DNA from: Prado023 sp964418695
Lineage (GTDB): Bacteria > Actinomycetota > Actinomycetes > S36-B12 > CAIYMF01
Length of the DNA stretch: 64,000 nucleotides
Reading direction: 5' to 3'
Assembly (NCBI GenBank): GCA_964418695.1
Contig: CAYQMN010000015.1
Span: 1 to 64,000 of the forward strand
In this document: in pieces, positions 7,888 through 19,064 of the stretch
Layout of the letters: every line of letters begins with the position of its first letter
Position numbering within the stretch: position 1 is the stretch's first letter
The notes under the pieces: model-generated
Seen by the model: only the letters and a program-made list of their open reading frames with translations
Told to the model about the DNA's origin: nothing
The model's database searches: none
Program-made: the position numbers and the translations under genes

Positions 7888-10800
7888 ATGAGTGGTCGGG
7901 GCGTCGCGATCCTGACGATGGGCGCGCTGGTCCTGACCACGCTCTCGGCGGTGCCCCAGCCGGCGGCCTCCGCCGCAGTGCCTTCCGCCGCCGCGCCCGC
8001 CGCGGCGCCGATCGCCCCGGACGCCCGGCTGGCCTTCACCGACGGTGCCCAGCAGGTGCATGCCGTTCAGGTGGACCTCAGCGAGGTCGGCCCGTACGTC
8101 GCCTATCGGACCGTCGACGACGCCATCGCGCTGCAGACGCGCGGCCGGGTGAGCTCCCAGCTCGGGGGCTCGCCGGACTCCATCGAGGACGACTATGCCT
8201 TCGTGAGCACCCGCTCCGAGGTGGGCGACGAGGGTGGGGGGCCCGACGACCCCGATGGGGAGGTCTGGTACGTGGTGCCGGTCGGCGTCGACGGCGCGGT
8301 GCGCTACCTGCAGGTCACCGACGACGAGGTGGCCCAGGCCCACCCGGCCGTCTGGGTGATCAGCCGAGGCTGTGAGGAGTACTACGACACCGCCCGTGTG
8401 GACATCGCCTACGCGTCGATGCAGAACGGCAACTGGGACATCTACGTGGCCCATCTCGTCCAGGACCCGACCGCTCCCCAGTCGGCCTGCGACCAGCTGG
8501 TCGTCGACTCGATCGAGCAGGTCACCGACGATCCCGGCGACGACCAGTGGCCGGCCTGGGCGTACGACCAGAGCACCGGCGTGCGCAGCATCGTCTTCAG
8601 CTCCACCCGCAGCGACCCGCTCGGCGACCTCTACCAGCAGACCTACGCCGCCACCTGGGCGGGCACCGGCTTCAGCCCCGAGCTCATCCAGCTCACCGAG
8701 GGCCCGGCCGCCGACGCCTTCCCCGCCCCCCGGCTCGGCGTCGGCCGAGCGAACGTCCAGGTCTGCTCGGGCGAGGAGCAGGAGCCGAGCTGGGTCGCCT
8801 TCACCCGGGCCGACGACACCCATCCGCGCGGGACGCTGGCCGTGCTCGACCTGGCCGACCCGGGTGGGGGCGTCACCGTGCTCGACGCGCCCGCCGCCTC
8901 GCAGCCGGCCTGGTCGCCGGACGGTGGGTCGCTGGCCTACCGGACCACCGAGCTGGATCCCGACGGCGACATCGTGATGGGTCGCTTCATCCGCGAGTGC
9001 CCGCCGACCGACCTCTCGGTCGCCGTCGACGTCGCCTCGACCGCGACCGCGCTGGAACGGGTCGCGGTCAGCGTCACCGTGGAGAACGTCTCCGGCGTGC
9101 CGGGCGGCGGAACCCTGGTCGTCGAGATCCCCGCGAACCTGAGCCTGCCCGCCGGCTGCGACAACGCACGGCGTTGCGAGATCACGGTTCCGCTTCTGCA
9201 GCCGGGGGACACCTTCGTGCAGAGCTGGACCGGTGACACCGCGCTGACCGCGTCGACCTCTGGTTCGGGCGACGTCGTCGCCACGGTCGCCGCGTCCATC
9301 CGGGACAGCAACGCGGACAACGACCGGGCCTCGTCGACGCTCGTGGTCTCCTCTCGCGCCGTGAACCTGACGATGGACCCGACGGTGGCCTCCGGTGGCC
9401 GAGTGTGCCTGACCTCGACCCCCCCCACGTGGACGCAGCTCTTCGTGAATGCGGCGTCCAGCGAGGACGCGCCTGCGACTCCGGCCCGCATCACGGTGGC
9501 CTCCGACGACGACCTGGCCACGATCGCGGGCGAGCGCAGTCACTCGTTCGACGTGGAGCTGACCACCTCTGTGTATGCCGACCCCATCCGGGTGGATGTC
9601 GACACGCGCAACAGCGACGCGGAAGGGGCGCGACTCACGGTGACGCTGGAGGCCCGCGCCCCAGCGCTGGACCCCACGCCGCCGGCTCCGGTGACCCTGG
9701 AGATCTCCCTCGATTCGTGCATCACCGCGCCGCGGTCCGCGCCCCCGGCGGAGGATGGCGCCTACACCCTGGTCGCCTATCGCGGGGGCCCGAGCGTCAC
9801 CGCGACCGGCTCGACGCCGGCCGTCGCGCCGGCCGTCGCGCCGGCCGTCGCGCCCGCTGCTGCCTACGCCGTGACCCACCGGGCGCCCGCCGGGGTCGTC
9901 GTGCCCGCGGCGGTGCCGCCGGCCACCCTGGACCCGATCGACGACGTGCTCACCATCCGGGCGCGGGTCGGGGTCGCCGACCAGTTCGGGCAGGCCGCCG
10001 ACACGCCCAGCTGGGTCCAGCTGGACAACGGCGACGGCTACGACCTCTTCGTGGCCTACACCGCCCGTACCCCCGGCCCGGACATCGACGACGTCCTGAG
10101 CACGGACGGCTCGGATCGCCGTGATCTGGAGGCCGATCCCGATGTGGTCGCCGCGCATCCGGCCTACTCGCCCGACGGCCGTTTCATCGCCTATCACCGC
10201 CAGGTGTGCGACGAGCTCGACGACTACGACCAGGCCTGCGCCGTGTACGGCAGCCAGATCGTGGTGGCGAACGCGGACGGCTCGGACCCCACCCCGATCG
10301 AAGCCGACACCGACGATTCGTCGGCCTACCGCCCCGCCGGCACGATCGACGTGAACCCGGCCTGGTCACCGGACGGCACCGGCATCGCCTTCACGCGCGG
10401 TACCTGGTGGCGGCAGCAGGCCACCACCGCGATCTTCGTCGCCTCCGGCCTGGACATCAGGGCCGCGGACGTGACTCCGGCGGATCTGGTGGCCGACTCG
10501 ATCGAGCAGCTGAGCACGCCCACGATCCGCGACCAGGACAACGCGGTCGACGAGTTCGACGACGAGGCGACCTGGTCGCCGGACGGGGCGACCATCGCGT
10601 TCACTCGGGCCCGCCAGCTGGCCGGTCCGGGGTCGGCCGTCCTGGGCCTGACCCAGGGCGCCCACGACTCGGACATCTGGCTGGTGGATGTCGGCAGCGG
10701 CGACGAGCGGCCGCTGCTCGACGAGGAGGTCCTGGACCCCGGGACGGAGTGTGACGGTGGGGAGACCGACACGTCGGTCTGCGCCGGCGGCGACGACCGC

Positions 10801-12237
10801 GGACCGGACTGGTCCCCGGACGGCACGAGGATCGTCTACGAGCACTCGGGCTGGCTGTACCTGGCCGACCCGACCACCCATTCCGACCTGGGTCCGGTGA
10901 CCGGTCCTCGGGTGCTGTCCTCGGACGACGACCTGCCGATGTACCCCGACGACCACACCGGTTCGGCCTCCTCCGACGCCGAGTCCGACCGCGGCTTCCC
11001 CGACCTGGTGAGCGCGCAGGACCCGTCGTGGTCGCCCGACGGAGGCCGGATCGCGTTCGCCGGCCAGCCGCGCGGACAGTCCGACCAGCGGGGCATCTAC
11101 ACGATCACGGTGCCGCAGGAGCCCGCCGACCGTCAGGTGCGCACGATCGCCCAGGAGCCGCAGCCGGAGACCCAGCCGGACTGGCAGCCGAGCGCCGACC
11201 TGGCGATCACCCTGGAGTTCGTCCCGGGCTCGGTGGCCGTGGGCGCCGGCGCCACTTTGCGCGCGACCGTGACCGACGAGGGACCCAGCCGCGCCTTCGG
11301 CCCGGTGGTGACCTTCACGCTCCCGGCGGGCCTCACGTTCGGGCCGCTGCCCGCCGGCTGCGTCGCCGGTCCGCCGCTGACCTGCACGCTGGCCGACCTG
11401 GACGCCGGAGCCGGCGCGACCGTGGACATCCCACTGGTGAACGTGCAGGCTGAGGTCGCGGCCAGCGCGACGGTGACCGCCAGGTCCGTGGACAGCGATC
11501 CCGCCGACAACACCGCCACGGCGCGGCTGACCGTCACCAGCACGCCCCCGCCCCCGCCCCCGCCGGGTGCGACGACCGACCTGACCGTGACCATGACGAT
11601 CGACCCGGACCCCGGCTACGTCGGCGGCGAGTCCACCCTGACGGTCACCGTGCTCAACCAGGGAGCCAGCTCGGCCAGCGCCACCCTCTCGGTGAGCATC
11701 CCCGAGCAGGCGGGTCCGCCGACCGGGGAGGACTGCCTGACCGAGATCGGCTGCGACCTCGGAGTCCTCGGGCCGGGCGTCTCGGCGATCAAGACCTTCG
11801 AGCTGGCCCCGGTCGAGGAGGTCGACGACGAGGGCACCGCGACCGTCACGCTGCCCGTCGTCGAGGGGAACCCGACGGACTCGGTGCCGGAGAACAACGT
11901 CACCACCATCCCGGTCGTGATCCTGCAGCCGGTGGTCATGCTCAGCCCGATGGTCGCCTCGCCGGGCTACGTCACCATGGCGATGGGCAAGGACTTCCCG
12001 CCCGGCGCGCAGGTCGAGGTCGCGTGGGACCAGGGCCTGACCGTCTACCGTGGCCCGCTGACGATCCGCAAGGACGGGACGCTGTTCTTCCCGGTCGTGA
12101 TCGCGCGGCGCGACCAGCTGGGCTCCCGGGTGCTCAGCGTCCGGCATGTCAGCGGGGAGAGGTTCGGCGAGGTCACGACCACGTTCCTGGTGGCGCCTCG
12201 CACCCAGAACCCGCCGGCCTTCGAGGGCAGGAGCTAG
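7888..12237 (+). CDS. Large secreted protein with PD40/TolB-like repeats and CARDB/DUF11-like domains
   Basis: The 1449-residue protein has a signal peptide (about 1-29, ending PAASA). Two groups of TolB-type PD40 beta-propeller blades are visible: around residues 180-345, and about 750-1110. WSPDG or YSPDG motifs occur near residues 341, 760, 825, 896, 976 and 1048, each followed by IAF or IAY. Ig-like CARDB/DUF11 domains lie near 370-480 and 1130-1330. Near residue 645 a PAVA unit is repeated several times from a 12-bp tandem repeat. No sortase motif or terminal TM helix is seen, so it is probably released or held noncovalently. It ends 2 nt before the DUF4255 start, implying one transcript. 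Its role is unknown; a secreted scaffold or binding protein for the locus is inference. Confidence 0.85.
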   Translation: MSGRGVAILTMGALVLTTLSAVPQPAASAAVPSAAAPAAAPIAPDARLAFTDGAQQVHAVQVDLSEVGPYVAYRTVDDAIALQTRGRVSSQLGGSPDSIEDDYAFVSTRSEVGDEGGGPDDPDGEVWYVVPVGVDGAVRYLQVTDDEVAQAHPAVWVISRGCEEYYDTARVDIAYASMQNGNWDIYVAHLVQDPTAPQSACDQLVVDSIEQVTDDPGDDQWPAWAYDQSTGVRSIVFSSTRSDPLGDLYQQTYAATWAGTGFSPELIQLTEGPAADAFPAPRLGVGRANVQVCSGEEQEPSWVAFTRADDTHPRGTLAVLDLADPGGGVTVLDAPAASQPAWSPDGGSLAYRTTELDPDGDIVMGRFIRECPPTDLSVAVDVASTATALERVAVSVTVENVSGVPGGGTLVVEIPANLSLPAGCDNARRCEITVPLLQPGDTFVQSWTGDTALTASTSGSGDVVATVAASIRDSNADNDRASSTLVVSSRAVNLTMDPTVASGGRVCLTSTPPTWTQLFVNAASSEDAPATPARITVASDDDLATIAGERSHSFDVELTTSVYADPIRVDVDTRNSDAEGARLTVTLEARAPALDPTPPAPVTLEISLDSCITAPRSAPPAEDGAYTLVAYRGGPSVTATGSTPAVAPAVAPAVAPAAAYAVTHRAPAGVVVPAAVPPATLDPIDDVLTIRARVGVADQFGQAADTPSWVQLDNGDGYDLFVAYTARTPGPDIDDVLSTDGSDRRDLEADPDVVAAHPAYSPDGRFIAYHRQVCDELDDYDQACAVYGSQIVVANADGSDPTPIEADTDDSSAYRPAGTIDVNPAWSPDGTGIAFTRGTWWRQQATTAIFVASGLDIRAADVTPADLVADSIEQLSTPTIRDQDNAVDEFDDEATWSPDGATIAFTRARQLAGPGSAVLGLTQGAHDSDIWLVDVGSGDERPLLDEEVLDPGTECDGGETDTSVCAGGDDRGPDWSPDGTRIVYEHSGWLYLADPTTHSDLGPVTGPRVLSSDDDLPMYPDDHTGSASSDAESDRGFPDLVSAQDPSWSPDGGRIAFAGQPRGQSDQRGIYTITVPQEPADRQVRTIAQEPQPETQPDWQPSADLAITLEFVPGSVAVGAGATLRATVTDEGPSRAFGPVVTFTLPAGLTFGPLPAGCVAGPPLTCTLADLDAGAGATVDIPLVNVQAEVAASATVTARSVDSDPADNTATARLTVTSTPPPPPPPGATTDLTVTMTIDPDPGYVGGESTLTVTVLNQGASSASATLSVSIPEQAGPPTGEDCLTEIGCDLGVLGPGVSAIKTFELAPVEEVDDEGTATVTLPVVEGNPTDSVPENNVTTIPVVILQPVVMLSPMVASPGYVTMAMGKDFPPGAQVEVAWDQGLTVYRGPLTIRKDGTLFFPVVIARRDQLGSRVLSVRHVSGERFGEVTTTFLVAPRTQNPPAFEGRS

Positions 12238-12239
12238 GT

Positions 12240-13457
12240 GTGATCGACGAGGTCGACGCGGCCCTGAAGGCACTGCTCAAGGAGGAGGCACTCGGCGGCG
12301 CCGACGTGGAGGTCGTCTTCGACGCGCCGACCAAGGACTGGGCCGCGCGGCGCAACGCACCGACGGTCAACGCGTACCTCTACGACATCCGCGAGGACAC
12401 CCGCAAGCGCACCCGCGGCATGATCAACGAGTACAACGCGGAGGGCGTGGTGGTCGGCCGGCACCTGCCGCCGCGGTTCTACAACCTCTCCTACCTGGTC
12501 ACCGCCTGGACCCAGCGGCCCGAGGACGAGCATCGGCTGTTGGCCCAGATGCTCGTCATGTTCAGCAGCTACGACGCGATGCCGCGCGAGCGGCTCAACG
12601 GCCAGGTGGGATCGCTGCGGCTGCCCGTCGAGATGCGGGTGTCGCAGCCGCCGCCCGAGGACAGGTCGTTCGCGGACGTGTGGACCGCCCTGGGCGGCGA
12701 GCTCAAGCCCAGCATCGACATCGTCCTGTCCGTGCCGCTCACGCCCGCGCGCGTGTTCGAGGCCGGGCCGCCGGTCTACGAGGGGCCGGTCATCACCCTG
12801 GCCGACGTCGACGGCGACGGGATCGACGAGCACCGCCGCCGGATGTCGGTCGCCGGGGAGGGCGCCGTGCCACCGCCCACCCCGATCGGCGGGTCGGCGG
12901 GGGCGGGCAGCTCGACCGGGAGGCGGGACGCACGCGACCGGGCGGCCGGGCGCGGCGGGTCGGCTGCCGGTGCGGGATCGGGTCAGGGATCGGGTGGTGG
13001 CGACCTCGCGGCCGGACTCGACCCGGAGGCGCGCCTGCAGGCAGCGCGAGCCGAGGCGGCGCGGCGGGCGGCGCAGCGCGACGGTGTGAGCGCCGAGCCG
13101 GGCGCCGAGCCCGGCCGCGCAGGCTCGAACGATGCGGCCGCGTCCTCCGGCCCCACCACCGGCCCGGACGCCGTCGACCGGCCCGCCGGTGGCGGTGGCA
13201 TCCGGCGCACCCGGCGAGGGGCGCCGTCCCGTGCGATCGCCGGGGACTCCGTGTGGTCGCCGTGGACCGAGCAGCCCGACGCGGGCCCCGATTCCGCCGG
13301 AGGGGTCGAGTCCTCCGGCGCCGGCGAGCCCCAGGGGTCCAGTGCGGCGGCGGACCCGAAGCCGGACCCGAAGCCGGACCCGAAGGCGGCCCCGAAGGCG
13401 CCCGAGGCCAAGAAGGCCGGCGCTGCGACCAAGCGCAAGCCGGCGGGGCCGGCGTAG
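12240..13457 (+). CDS. DUF4255 (Pvc16-like) protein with a long disordered C-terminal tail
   Basis: The 405-residue product begins at GTG 12240, two bases after the previous stop, with AGGAG 6 nt upstream. Residues 1-190 form the DUF4255/Pvc16 N-terminal domain: IDEVDAALKALLKEE, APTVNAYLYDIRED, PPRFYNLSYLVTAW and a block ending SVPLT are typical. In characterised eCIS and R-type-pyocin-like particles this family caps or terminates the tube or sheath (family knowledge). The remaining about 200 residues are Gly-, Ala- and Pro-rich with charged repeats (KPDPKPDPK) and are probably disordered; this tail is longer than I expect for the family. The AAA+ gene follows 25 bp later. No structural eCIS genes flank it. 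Confidence 0.85.
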   Translation: MIDEVDAALKALLKEEALGGADVEVVFDAPTKDWAARRNAPTVNAYLYDIREDTRKRTRGMINEYNAEGVVVGRHLPPRFYNLSYLVTAWTQRPEDEHRLLAQMLVMFSSYDAMPRERLNGQVGSLRLPVEMRVSQPPPEDRSFADVWTALGGELKPSIDIVLSVPLTPARVFEAGPPVYEGPVITLADVDGDGIDEHRRRMSVAGEGAVPPPTPIGGSAGAGSSTGRRDARDRAAGRGGSAAGAGSGQGSGGGDLAAGLDPEARLQAARAEAARRAAQRDGVSAEPGAEPGRAGSNDAAASSGPTTGPDAVDRPAGGGGIRRTRRGAPSRAIAGDSVWSPWTEQPDAGPDSAGGVESSGAGEPQGSSAAADPKPDPKPDPKAAPKAPEAKKAGAATKRKPAGPA

Positions 13458-13482
13458 TGGCGGCCGGGGCGGTGGAGCGGCG

Positions 13483-15672
13483 GTGACCACCACCGACCCC
13501 AAGGTGGGCGAACGGCAGTCGCCAGCCCCGGCGCCGGCGCAGGACCAGGCCACAGACCCCCTGCTCACAGACCCCCCGCTCACCGATCCCTCGCGCACCG
13601 GCCTCCCGCGCACCGGCCTGCCGCCTACCGGCCCCCCGGCCGACCACATGGCGGCCCGCCTCGGTCTGGTGCGGGCGCGGGTCGAGGCGGCTGTCGCTGA
13701 TCGACGCGTCGGCGACCCGGCGCCGGACGACCCGTTCCGCGGCTTGTACCTGACTCCCGAGACGGTCGAGTGGATCGCCGGACGATCCGACGACCCACCG
13801 GCGCAGGAGGCGGCGGCGCGGGACCTCCGGGAGTCGGTCGAGGCCGCCGCTGACCAGGTCGAGCAGGCCGGCGGCGTGGTGACCCTGCGCCGGCTGGCCC
13901 GGCGCTTCGACCTCGACGACCTCGACCTGGAGCTCCTGCTGGTGGCCCTGCTGCCCGAGGTCGACACGAGGTTCGAGCAGCTCTTCGGCTACCTCAACGA
14001 CGACGTCACGCGCAAGCGGCCCAGCGTGGCCACCGCGCTGCGGCTCTGCTCGCTGCCGACGGCCGCCGGCCGCGCCCGCGCGCGCCTCGGCGTGGCGTCC
14101 CCGCTGGTCGCCGGCGGCCTGGTGGTGGTGGAGGATCCTGAGCGGCCGTTCCTCGGCCGCGCGCTGCGGATCCCCGACCGGGTGGTGAACCACCTGCTCG
14201 GCGACGACACCGCCGACCCGGTCCTGGCCGACCTGTTCACCGCGGTGCCGCCGGCCGTGCCGCTGCCCGAGACCGATCGGCTCGCCCGAGCCGTGGAGCG
14301 CGGCGTCCGCCTGGTCTGCGTGCGCGACAGCGTCGGGGGTCCCGGGCGCGCGCTGGCCGCTGGAGCCCTGGCTGCCGCGGGCCGCCGGACCCTGACGGTG
14401 GACCTGCCCCGGCTGCTGGCCGGGTCGGACCCGCTGCCGCTGGTCGCCAGGCTGATCCGGGAGGCTCGCCTGGTGGGCGGTGGCATCGTGGCCGAGCTGC
14501 CCGCCGCGCCGGAGGGGCCGGCCCAGGCGGCATCGGAGGGGGCGGCCCCCGCCGCGCTGCGCCGGCTGGCCGACTCGCCGGTCCCGGTCCTGCTGGTCAC
14601 CGGGTTCGCCTGGGATCCGCACTGGTCGGCGACCCCGCCGCTCGTCGTCCAGGCCCCGCTGTTCCTGCCGACCGACCGGGCCTCCCTGTGGCGGTCCTCC
14701 CTGGTCAGCGACGAGGAGGTGCTGCGGGCCTCCGAGCCGTTCATCCTCAGCCCCGACGCCGTGGTGCGGGCGGCGGCCAGCGCCCGGCAGCAGGCCGAGT
14801 TCGCCAGCCAGGCCGTCTCCGCCGACGACCTGCGCACCGGGGCTCGTCTGCAGAACGCGGCTGGGCTGGAGCGGCTGGCCCGCCGGATCTCCCCGGCCGT
14901 GGGCTGGGACGACCTGGTGCTGCCCTCGTCGGTGCTCAACCAGCTGCAGGAGATCGCGCTGCGCGCCCGGCACCGCGAGCAGGTGCTGGGCCAGTGGCGG
15001 ATGCGCCCCGGCGGCGGGCGGGGCCGGGGCGTGGTCGCCCTGTTCGCCGGCGACTCGGGCACCGGCAAGACCATGTCGGCCGAGGTGATCGCCGGCGCGC
15101 TCGGCCTGGACCTGTACACGATCGACCTGGCCACGGTGGTCGACAAGTACATCGGCGAGACCGAGAAGAACCTCGAGCGGATCTTCACCGAGGCCGCCGG
15201 CGTCAACGGGGTGCTGCTGTTCGACGAGGCCGACGCGGTGTTCGGCAAGCGCTCGGAGGTCAAGGACGCCCAGGACCGCTACGCCAACGTCGAGAGCGCG
15301 TATCTGCTGCAGCGGATGGAGAGCTTCGACGGCCTGGCGATCCTGGCGACCAACCTGCGGGCCAACCTCGACGACGCGTTCACCCGGCGGCTGGACCTGA
15401 TCGTGGACTTCCCCAACCCGGACGAGGTGCAGCGCCGCGCGCTGTGGGACCACTGCCTGGGCGACACGCTGCCGCGCGACGACGACCTGGACCTGGACGC
15501 CTGCGCCCGGCTGATGGACGTGACCGGTGGCTCGATCCGGGCGATGGCGGTGACCGCGGCCTACCTGGCCGCCGACTCCGACCAGCGGATCACGATGGCC
15601 CACCTGATGGACGCAGCCCAGCGCGAGTACCGCAAGCTGGGCCGGCTGGTCCTTCCAGGCCAGTTCGACTGA
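13483..15672 (+). CDS. Cdc48-type AAA+ ATPase (Pvc15-like)
   Basis: The 729-residue ATPase starts at GTG 13483 behind a weak GGAG. The N-terminus has a repetitive Pro/Thr-rich stretch (residues 20-50, LTDP and RTGLP repeats), followed by an alpha-helical winged-helix-like region (about 60-250) and a degenerate first ATPase-like region. The C-terminal AAA module has Walker A GDSGTGKT at 523-530, Walker B VLLFDEAD at 577-584 and sensor 1 ATNLRANLD near 623. The arginine-containing LDDAFTRRLD follows, then an alpha-helical lid. In contractile injection loci this family (Pvc15/Afp15) is thought to remodel or help assemble the particle. It is co-directional with DUF4255, which supports that assignment; no structural genes follow, and sdhB is convergent 10 bp downstream. 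Confidence 0.9.
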   Translation: MTTTDPKVGERQSPAPAPAQDQATDPLLTDPPLTDPSRTGLPRTGLPPTGPPADHMAARLGLVRARVEAAVADRRVGDPAPDDPFRGLYLTPETVEWIAGRSDDPPAQEAAARDLRESVEAAADQVEQAGGVVTLRRLARRFDLDDLDLELLLVALLPEVDTRFEQLFGYLNDDVTRKRPSVATALRLCSLPTAAGRARARLGVASPLVAGGLVVVEDPERPFLGRALRIPDRVVNHLLGDDTADPVLADLFTAVPPAVPLPETDRLARAVERGVRLVCVRDSVGGPGRALAAGALAAAGRRTLTVDLPRLLAGSDPLPLVARLIREARLVGGGIVAELPAAPEGPAQAASEGAAPAALRRLADSPVPVLLVTGFAWDPHWSATPPLVVQAPLFLPTDRASLWRSSLVSDEEVLRASEPFILSPDAVVRAAASARQQAEFASQAVSADDLRTGARLQNAAGLERLARRISPAVGWDDLVLPSSVLNQLQEIALRARHREQVLGQWRMRPGGGRGRGVVALFAGDSGTGKTMSAEVIAGALGLDLYTIDLATVVDKYIGETEKNLERIFTEAAGVNGVLLFDEADAVFGKRSEVKDAQDRYANVESAYLLQRMESFDGLAILATNLRANLDDAFTRRLDLIVDFPNPDEVQRRALWDHCLGDTLPRDDDLDLDACARLMDVTGGSIRAMAVTAAYLAADSDQRITMAHLMDAAQREYRKLGRLVLPGQFD

Positions 15673-15682
15673 CCAGAGGCGC

Positions 15683-16458
15683 TCAGCCTCGGAAGATCAG
15701 GGCTCGCTTCACTTCCTGGATCGCCTTGGTGACCTCGATGCCGCGGGGGCAGGCCTCCGTGCAGTTGAACGCCGTGCGGCAGCGCCACACGCCTTCCTTC
15801 GAGTCCAGGATCTCCAGGCGCTCCTGGGCGGCGTCGTCGCGGCTGTCGAAGATGAACCGGTGCGCGTTGACGATCGCGGCCGGGCCGAAGTACTGCCCGT
15901 CCTGCCAGAACACCGGGCACGAGGTGGTGCAGCAGGCGCACAGGATGCACTTGGTCGTGTCGTCGAACCGGGCCCGGTCCTCGGCGGACTGCAGGCGCTC
16001 CTTCGTCGGCTCGTGACCCTTGGCGACCAGGAAGGGCATCACGTCGCGGAACGCCTGGAAGAACGGCTCCATGTCCACGATCAGGTCCTTCTCCAGCGGC
16101 AGGCCCTTGATCGCCTCGACGGTGATCGGCTTGTTCGCGTTGAGGTCCTTGATGAGGGTCTTGCAGGCCAGCCGGTTGCGCCCGTTGATCCGGATCGCGT
16201 CCGAGCCGCAGATGCCGTGCGCGCACGAGCGGCGGAACGTCAGCGTCCCGTCCATCTCCCACTTGATCTTGTGCAGGGCGTCGAGGATGCGATCGGTGGG
16301 CAGCACCTCGACGACGAAGTCCTGCCAGAACGGCTCGGGGCCCTCCTCGGGCAGGTAGCGGCGGATCCGCACCGTGACCGGGAACGGCTTGGGCTCCGGC
16401 TGCGGGGCGGGCGCGTGCTCGGCGCCGGGCGAGGCGGGGGCGGCGGTGTCGGTAGCCA

Positions 16459-16459
<1 letters not shown>
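15683..16459 (-). CDS. sdhB: Succinate dehydrogenase iron-sulfur subunit
   Basis: The 258-residue protein carries electrons from SdhA to the membrane quinone in complex II. The [2Fe-2S] site is Cys79, Cys84, Asp87 and Cys99 (SCAHGICGSD...LAC); Asp at the third position is normal in bacterial enzymes. The C-terminal ferredoxin-like part has CILCACCTTSCP (Cys171, 174, 177, 181) and then Cys227, 233 and 237, giving the [4Fe-4S] and [3Fe-4S] clusters. The N-terminal 25 residues are a Pro/Ala-rich extension. The start codon overlaps the sdhA stop (TGATG), so translation is probably coupled. It is the last gene of sdhCDAB. Confidence 0.97.
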
Positions 16460-18219
<1,760 letters not shown>

Positions 18220-18276
18220 GAGTTGCTCGGGCTCCGATCGGGCGACGGGATCAGGGGGAGGGATCAGGGGCGGGCG

Positions 18277-18672
18277 TCAGGTGATGGAGGGATCGAACGT
18301 GAAGATCACCAGCGTGCCCAGGGCGATCGTGAAGACCACCGCCACCGCCAGCAGCAGCTGCAGCCAGAACCGCGTGCGCGGGCTCTGGGCGTAGTCGTTG
18401 ATGACGGTGCGCATGCCGTTGCCGCCGTGGATCATCGCCAGCCACAGCATGGTCAGGTCCCAGCCCTGCCAGAACGGGCTGGACCAGCGGCCGGCCACGA
18501 AGCCGAAGTTGATGCGCTGCACGCCGCCGTCGAGGATGTTCATGATGAACAGGTGGCCCAGGACCAGGACCACCAGGACCAGGCCCGAGACCCGCATGAA
18601 GATCCACGAGAGTCGCTCGATGTTGCCGCGGTGCGGGGCGCGGGCGCGGGGGCTGGCGACATCCAGGCTCAT
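18277..18672 (-). CDS. sdhD: Succinate dehydrogenase membrane anchor subunit
   Basis: The 131-residue integral membrane subunit has three helices (about 24-46, 67-88 and 103-126). With SdhC it forms the quinone and heme b site. His82, in AMIHGGNGMR, is the likely heme or quinone-site residue. The start overlaps the sdhC stop as ATGA, fixing the start at 18672 and indicating coupled translation. Sequence conservation is modest, as is normal for this subunit; assignment rests on the topology and the position between sdhC and sdhA. Confidence 0.92.
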   Translation of the reverse strand: MSLDVASPRARAPHRGNIERLSWIFMRVSGLVLVVLVLGHLFIMNILDGGVQRINFGFVAGRWSSPFWQGWDLTMLWLAMIHGGNGMRTVINDYAQSPRTRFWLQLLLAVAVVFTIALGTLVIFTFDPSIT

Positions 18673-19064
18673 GGGGTGCTCCCGAACAGACTCTCGATCG
18701 TGTGCTTGAGCATGAAGAAGACGCCCGGCACCATGATGACCAGCCAGATCACGGTGAACCCGCGCAGCATGAGCTTGTGGTACTTCGGGCCCTTCGACCA
18801 GAAGTCCACCAGGATCACGCGGACCCCGTTGAGCGCGTGGAACAGCACCGCGCCGACCAGGCCGACCTCCATGAGGTTGACCAGCGGGGTCTTGTAGGTG
18901 GCGATCACCTCGTCGTAGGCGTGCGGGGAGACGCGCACCAGGGCCGTGTCCAGCACATGGACCAACAGGAAGAAGAAGACCGCTACGCCCGTGATGCGGT
19001 GGAGCACCCAGGACCACATGCCCTCACCGCCTCGGTACAGGGTCCCCGCTGGCGCAGTGGCCAT
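18669..19064 (-). CDS. sdhC: Succinate dehydrogenase cytochrome b subunit
   Basis: The 131-residue protein has three helices (about 17-40, 64-85 and 101-119). The segment MWSWVLHRITGVAVFF is the family signature, and His76 in LFHALNGVR is the expected heme ligand. I chose ATG 19064, with GAGGAGG about 9 nt upstream, over an in-frame upstream start that would add a non-conserved arginine-rich extension. It is the first gene of sdhCDAB. A Crp/GlxR-like palindrome lies 170 bp upstream of the start, suggesting cAMP-linked control, as known for the sdh operon in Corynebacterium. Confidence 0.95.
   Translation of the reverse strand: MATAPAGTLYRGGEGMWSWVLHRITGVAVFFFLLVHVLDTALVRVSPHAYDEVIATYKTPLVNLMEVGLVGAVLFHALNGVRVILVDFWSKGPKYHKLMLRGFTVIWLVIMVPGVFFMLKHTIESLFGSTP

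Noticed and set aside
6859..10197. A 1112-codon minus-strand frame over the LuxR and PD40 genes
   Set aside because: It crosses the divergent control region and two well supported genes, with no recognisable domain.
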